Shown here: piece after piece, positions 60,949 through 64,000 of the stretch
Layout of the letters: every line of letters starts with the position of its first letter
Numbering within the stretch: the first letter of the stretch is position 1
From: Improbicoccus devescovinae
Lineage (GTDB): Bacteria; Bacillota; Clostridia; Oscillospirales; Acutalibacteraceae
Assembly: GCA_036245095.1 (NCBI GenBank)
Contig: BSWA01000001.1
Coordinates: forward strand, 1 to 64,000
DNA length: 64,000 nucleotides
Direction of reading: 5' to 3'
Notes under the pieces: model-generated
The model's database searches: none
The model's input: only the letters and a program-made list of their open reading frames with translations
Told to the model about the DNA's origin: nothing
Position numbers and translations under genes: made by a program

Positions 60949-63900
60949 TTAACTATCACCTTTTTGCCACGCATCCACGAGATCATCGGTTTGTTTAATA
61001 GTTGATTCTTCAAAATCGCCAAAATCATCAATATCATCTAAGCCATCGAGCTCATTAAATTCTTCCTCATCAGAATCATCGTTGTTAGCATCATCAGTAT
61101 TATTTATATCTTCCAAATTATTACTATTTATTTCAGATAAATCCGTAGGCTGATCATATTTTTCTCCGGTAATTTCCTCATTCAAACCCAATACATCCGC
61201 ATCTTTTTCGAGTTCGTTTTTTATATTAATCTCGTTATTTTGCTCATCGAGAACCATTATATCCAAGCCTATACTTTGCAATTCTTTCACAAGAACCTTG
61301 AAACTTTCGGGGACGCCTGGTTTTGGGATATTTTGGCCTTTTATAATAGCTTCATAAATTTTAACGCGCCCAATTATATCATCAGATTTAACAGTAAGAA
61401 TTTCCTGCAAAGTATACGCTGCGCCGTAGGCCTCGAGCGCCCAGACTTCCATTTCTCCGAATCTTTGCCCGCCGAATCTCGCCTTCCCGCCTAACGGCTG
61501 CTGCGTGACAAGCGAATACGGCCCGGTGCTTCGGGCATGAATTTTATCGTCTACTAAATGATGCAATTTCAAGAAATACATATATCCAACAACAACAGGA
61601 TTATCAAAATATTCGCCAGTACGTCCATCTTTTAGCATAATTTTGCCATCTTCGCTAAGCCCAAATTTTCTTAAACATTCGGTAATATCAATTTCTTTTA
61701 CACTTTCGAACACCGGGGTAACAACCTTCCAGCCTAAGCTATGAGCAGCTAGGCCTAAATGAGTTTCTAATATCTGGCCGATATTCATTCTCGCGGTGAC
61801 ACTCAGCGAGTTCAAAACGACATCTAACGGGGTTCCATCGGGCAAATATGGCATATCTTCGACGGGTAAAATTCGAGAGACAACACCTTTATTTCCATGT
61901 CTTCCTGCCATTTTATCGCCAATCGAAATCTTACGTTTTTGAGCTATAAAACACCGAACTACACAATTAACTCCAGCGGGCAAATCATCTTTGCAACTTT
62001 CTTTTGTGAACACTTTTACATCAACGACAATTCCACCTATGCCATGCGGAACCCTAAGCGATGTATCCCGAACTTCTCTTGCTTTTTCCCCAAAAATCGC
62101 GCGCAACAAACGTTCTTCGCTTGTGAGCTCGGTTTCACCTTTTGGCGTGATTTTCCCTACGAGAATATCTCCTGCTCTCACTTCTGCGCCCACGCGAATT
62201 ATGCCTTTTTCATCGAGATCTTTAAGTGAATCTTCGCTTACATTTGGGATATCACGGGTAATTTCCTCGGGCCCCAATTTCGTGTCTCGCGCCATATGAG
62301 CATACTCTTCTATATGAATAGAAGTATAAACATCCTCGCGAACGACTTTTTCACTTATAAGCACAGCATCTTCATAATTATAGCCTTCCCAGGGCATAAA
62401 CCCGACCAATATATTTCGCCCGACACTGATCTCGCCATTGACCATAGCAGGCCCGTCGGCAATAATTTCGCCTTTTTCGACACGCTGATTCTTCGAAACA
62501 ATCGGTTTTTGATTAAAACAAGTGCTTTGATTCGAACGCTGAAACTTAATCATTTCATAAGTTTCATCTTTACCGGCATCAGATTTAACAGTTATATATC
62601 GCGAATCTACTTGTGTGACAATCCCCGAACTTTTAGCTATTATCCCGACTTGAGAATCAAGCCCTGCTTTATATTCCATACCAGTGGCCACAAGTGGCGC
62701 CTCTGGAGCTATAAGCGGTACAGCTTGTTTCTGCATATTTGCGCCCATCAAAGCGCGAATCGCATCATCATTTTCCAAAAACGGGATCATAGCAGTAGAC
62801 ACAGAAACGACCATTTTCGAAGTTAAATCCATAAGATCGACTTTATCTCGTTCGACTTCCAGAAATTCTTCTTTTTTTCTACAATTAACTTTCGAGTTAA
62901 TAAACATTCCATTTTCATCCAGCGGCTCATTCGCCTGCGCCACTATATAATCATCTTCTTCATCAGCGGCCAAATAAACAATTTCATTTGTGACGCATCC
63001 TGTATTTTTATCAATACGCCTAAATGGCGCTTCTATAAAGCCATATTCATTTATTCTAGCATATAAAGCCAGATACGAGATAAGCCCAATATTCGCGCCC
63101 TCAGGAGTTTCGATCGGGCACATTCTACCATAATGCGTATAATGAACGTCCCTGACCTCAAATCCCGCTCTCTCACGTGATAACCCGCCTGGCCCTAATG
63201 CCGATAATCTTCGTTTATGCGCTAATCCAGACAGCGGGTTAATTTGGTCCATAAATTGCGATAACGGGGAGCATCCGAAAAATTCTTTCACACTTGCAAT
63301 AATCGGCCTAATATTAATCAATGAATGCGGCGTTAAGATATCTATATCTTGCGATTGAAGAGTCATACGTTCTTTTATAACTCGCTCAAGCCGGGAAAAA
63401 CCGACTCTAAACTGGTTTTGAAATAACTCGCCAGCGAGCCGGATTCTTCTATTCCCAAGATGATCGATATCATCATAAAAACCAATTCCATACGGCAAGC
63501 ATGTGGCATAATTCACACAAGCAAAAATATCATCTATCACGATATGATAAGGGCACAATTCACCGAAGGCCTTTCGTAATTCATGGGCTAAAACTTCAGT
63601 CCCCTTGTCGCCGAAATTCGATAAAATATTTATTAAAATATTAAATCGAACACGTTCTTTAATACCACAAGATTTCACGACATCATCTGGCACAAAACTC
63701 GCCAAATCTACGAAGCCATTTGATATAATTTTAACCTCTATATAATCAACTTTAACATACGCGGAAGAAACGCCATTATTTTCTATTTCTTTAGCTTTTT
63801 TTGTGCTTATAATTTCTCCGGCCTCTGCGAGAATCTCCCCAGTAAACGGGCTAATAATCATGCGAGTAACTTCCCTACCCCGCAATCTAGGCCAAAGCGC

Positions 63901-64000
63901 AAGCTTTTTGTTTAATTTATATCTTCCGACTTTAGAAGAATCATATCTTCTTGGATCAAAAAATAACGTATTAATATGAGCCTGGGCACCATCTATCGTA
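60949..64000 (-). CDS. rpoB: RNA polymerase beta subunit (5' end outside window)
   Basis: More than 1017 residues are visible and the frame continues past the window edge (DPRRYDSSKVGRYKLNKKL). Conserved regions include LSQFMDQINPLSGLAHKRRL (rifampicin pocket), ARGRLSALGPGGLSRERAGF-type, QRSNQSTCFNQKP, GPEEITRDIPNVSEDSL, KISIGDKMAGRHGNKGVV, LLAKITPKGETELTSEERLL-type and ARFGGQRFGEMEVWALEAYG. The last about 90 residues are a very acidic tail (D/E/N repeats such as EEEFNELDGLDDIDDFGDFE). The amino-terminal portion lies beyond position 64000. Confidence 0.98.
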   Translation of the reverse strand, partial: TIDGAQAHINTLFFDPRRYDSSKVGRYKLNKKLALWPRLRGREVTRMIISPFTGEILAEAGEIISTKKAKEIENNGVSSAYVKVDYIEVKIISNGFVDLASFVPDDVVKSCGIKERVRFNILINILSNFGDKGTEVLAHELRKAFGELCPYHIVIDDIFACVNYATCLPYGIGFYDDIDHLGNRRIRLAGELFQNQFRVGFSRLERVIKERMTLQSQDIDILTPHSLINIRPIIASVKEFFGCSPLSQFMDQINPLSGLAHKRRLSALGPGGLSRERAGFEVRDVHYTHYGRMCPIETPEGANIGLISYLALYARINEYGFIEAPFRRIDKNTGCVTNEIVYLAADEEDDYIVAQANEPLDENGMFINSKVNCRKKEEFLEVERDKVDLMDLTSKMVVSVSTAMIPFLENDDAIRALMGANMQKQAVPLIAPEAPLVATGMEYKAGLDSQVGIIAKSSGIVTQVDSRYITVKSDAGKDETYEMIKFQRSNQSTCFNQKPIVSKNQRVEKGEIIADGPAMVNGEISVGRNILVGFMPWEGYNYEDAVLISEKVVREDVYTSIHIEEYAHMARDTKLGPEEITRDIPNVSEDSLKDLDEKGIIRVGAEVRAGDILVGKITPKGETELTSEERLLRAIFGEKAREVRDTSLRVPHGIGGIVVDVKVFTKESCKDDLPAGVNCVVRCFIAQKRKISIGDKMAGRHGNKGVVSRILPVEDMPYLPDGTPLDVVLNSLSVTARMNIGQILETHLGLAAHSLGWKVVTPVFESVKEIDITECLRKFGLSEDGKIMLKDGRTGEYFDNPVVVGYMYFLKLHHLVDDKIHARSTGPYSLVTQQPLGGKARFGGQRFGEMEVWALEAYGAAYTLQEILTVKSDDIIGRVKIYEAIIKGQNIPKPGVPESFKVLVKELQSIGLDIMVLDEQNNEINIKNELEKDADVLGLNEEITGEKYDQPTDLSEINSNNLEDINNTDDANNDDSDEEEFNELDGLDDIDDFGDFEESTIKQTDDLVDAWQKGDS

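Noticed and set aside
1..64000. CRISPR array or rRNA operon
   Set aside because: No regularly spaced identical repeats with unique spacers and no rRNA-like sequence were seen; the only repeat arrays are those listed.

Overview
The window is strongly AT-rich DNA from a low-GC, Gram-positive-type anaerobe. The case for a Clostridia-like Firmicute is the class III (anaerobic) ribonucleotide reductase with its activase, pyruvate phosphate dikinase, the sporulation regulator SpoIIID, glucose-type PTS proteins, an ECF transporter ATPase, a V-type ATPase subunit, a full set of wall genes (murI, murB, ddl, uppS), GGAGG ribosome sites and frequent TTG/GTG starts. The heavy AT bias, weak terminators and decayed mobile DNA would fit a host-restricted lineage, but that is inference and I do not assign a species.

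Layout. 1-4.6 kb: a two-gene island (a 134-residue protein with a Nif11-like double-glycine-type leader and a membrane segment, then an 835-residue coiled-coil protein) between two oppositely oriented IS5-family remnants. 4.7-23.6 kb: a mosaic of decaying prophage. A plus-strand early module (small membrane protein, RusA, Gp157-like, ERF, SSB) sits at the left end. The rest is mainly minus strand: small membrane proteins, early proteins, RecT, RusA, a DNA methyltransferase, replication initiator, DnaC-like loader, small terminase, repressor, large terminase and portal. It is interrupted by plus-strand cargo (RecD2 helicase, a 26-residue toxin-like peptide, a resolvase with a repeat array, an AlbA/Schlafen-type pseudogene). 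At least ten frameshifts or stops, one exact 184-bp tandem duplication and two IS or recombinase fragments show that the phage is no longer functional as a virus. 24.0-64.0 kb: the core chromosome, starting with tRNA-Ser and rplI, frr, uppS.

The core part holds glycolysis and energy genes (ppdK, tpiA, glucose-type PTS IIBC and IIA, V-ATPase D), wall precursor genes (murI, murB, a double-domain ddl, uppS), nucleotide metabolism (pyrH, nrdD, nrdG, nrdH-like), gyrA, rpoB and rpoC. A surface-polymer cluster (tarJ-like, glycosyltransferase, flippase) follows a cysteine desulfurase gene, next to a three-gene ABC-2 exporter. Two exported serine-hydrolase lipases lie about 16 kb apart.

The points most worth a second look are the leader-peptide/coiled-coil operon, apparent AUU and AUA start codons placed exactly at strong ribosome sites (uppS, ecfA, glycosyltransferase), a promoter-to-terminator small RNA beside the portal gene, the 26-residue toxin-like gene, and a four-unit repeat array behind the resolvase.
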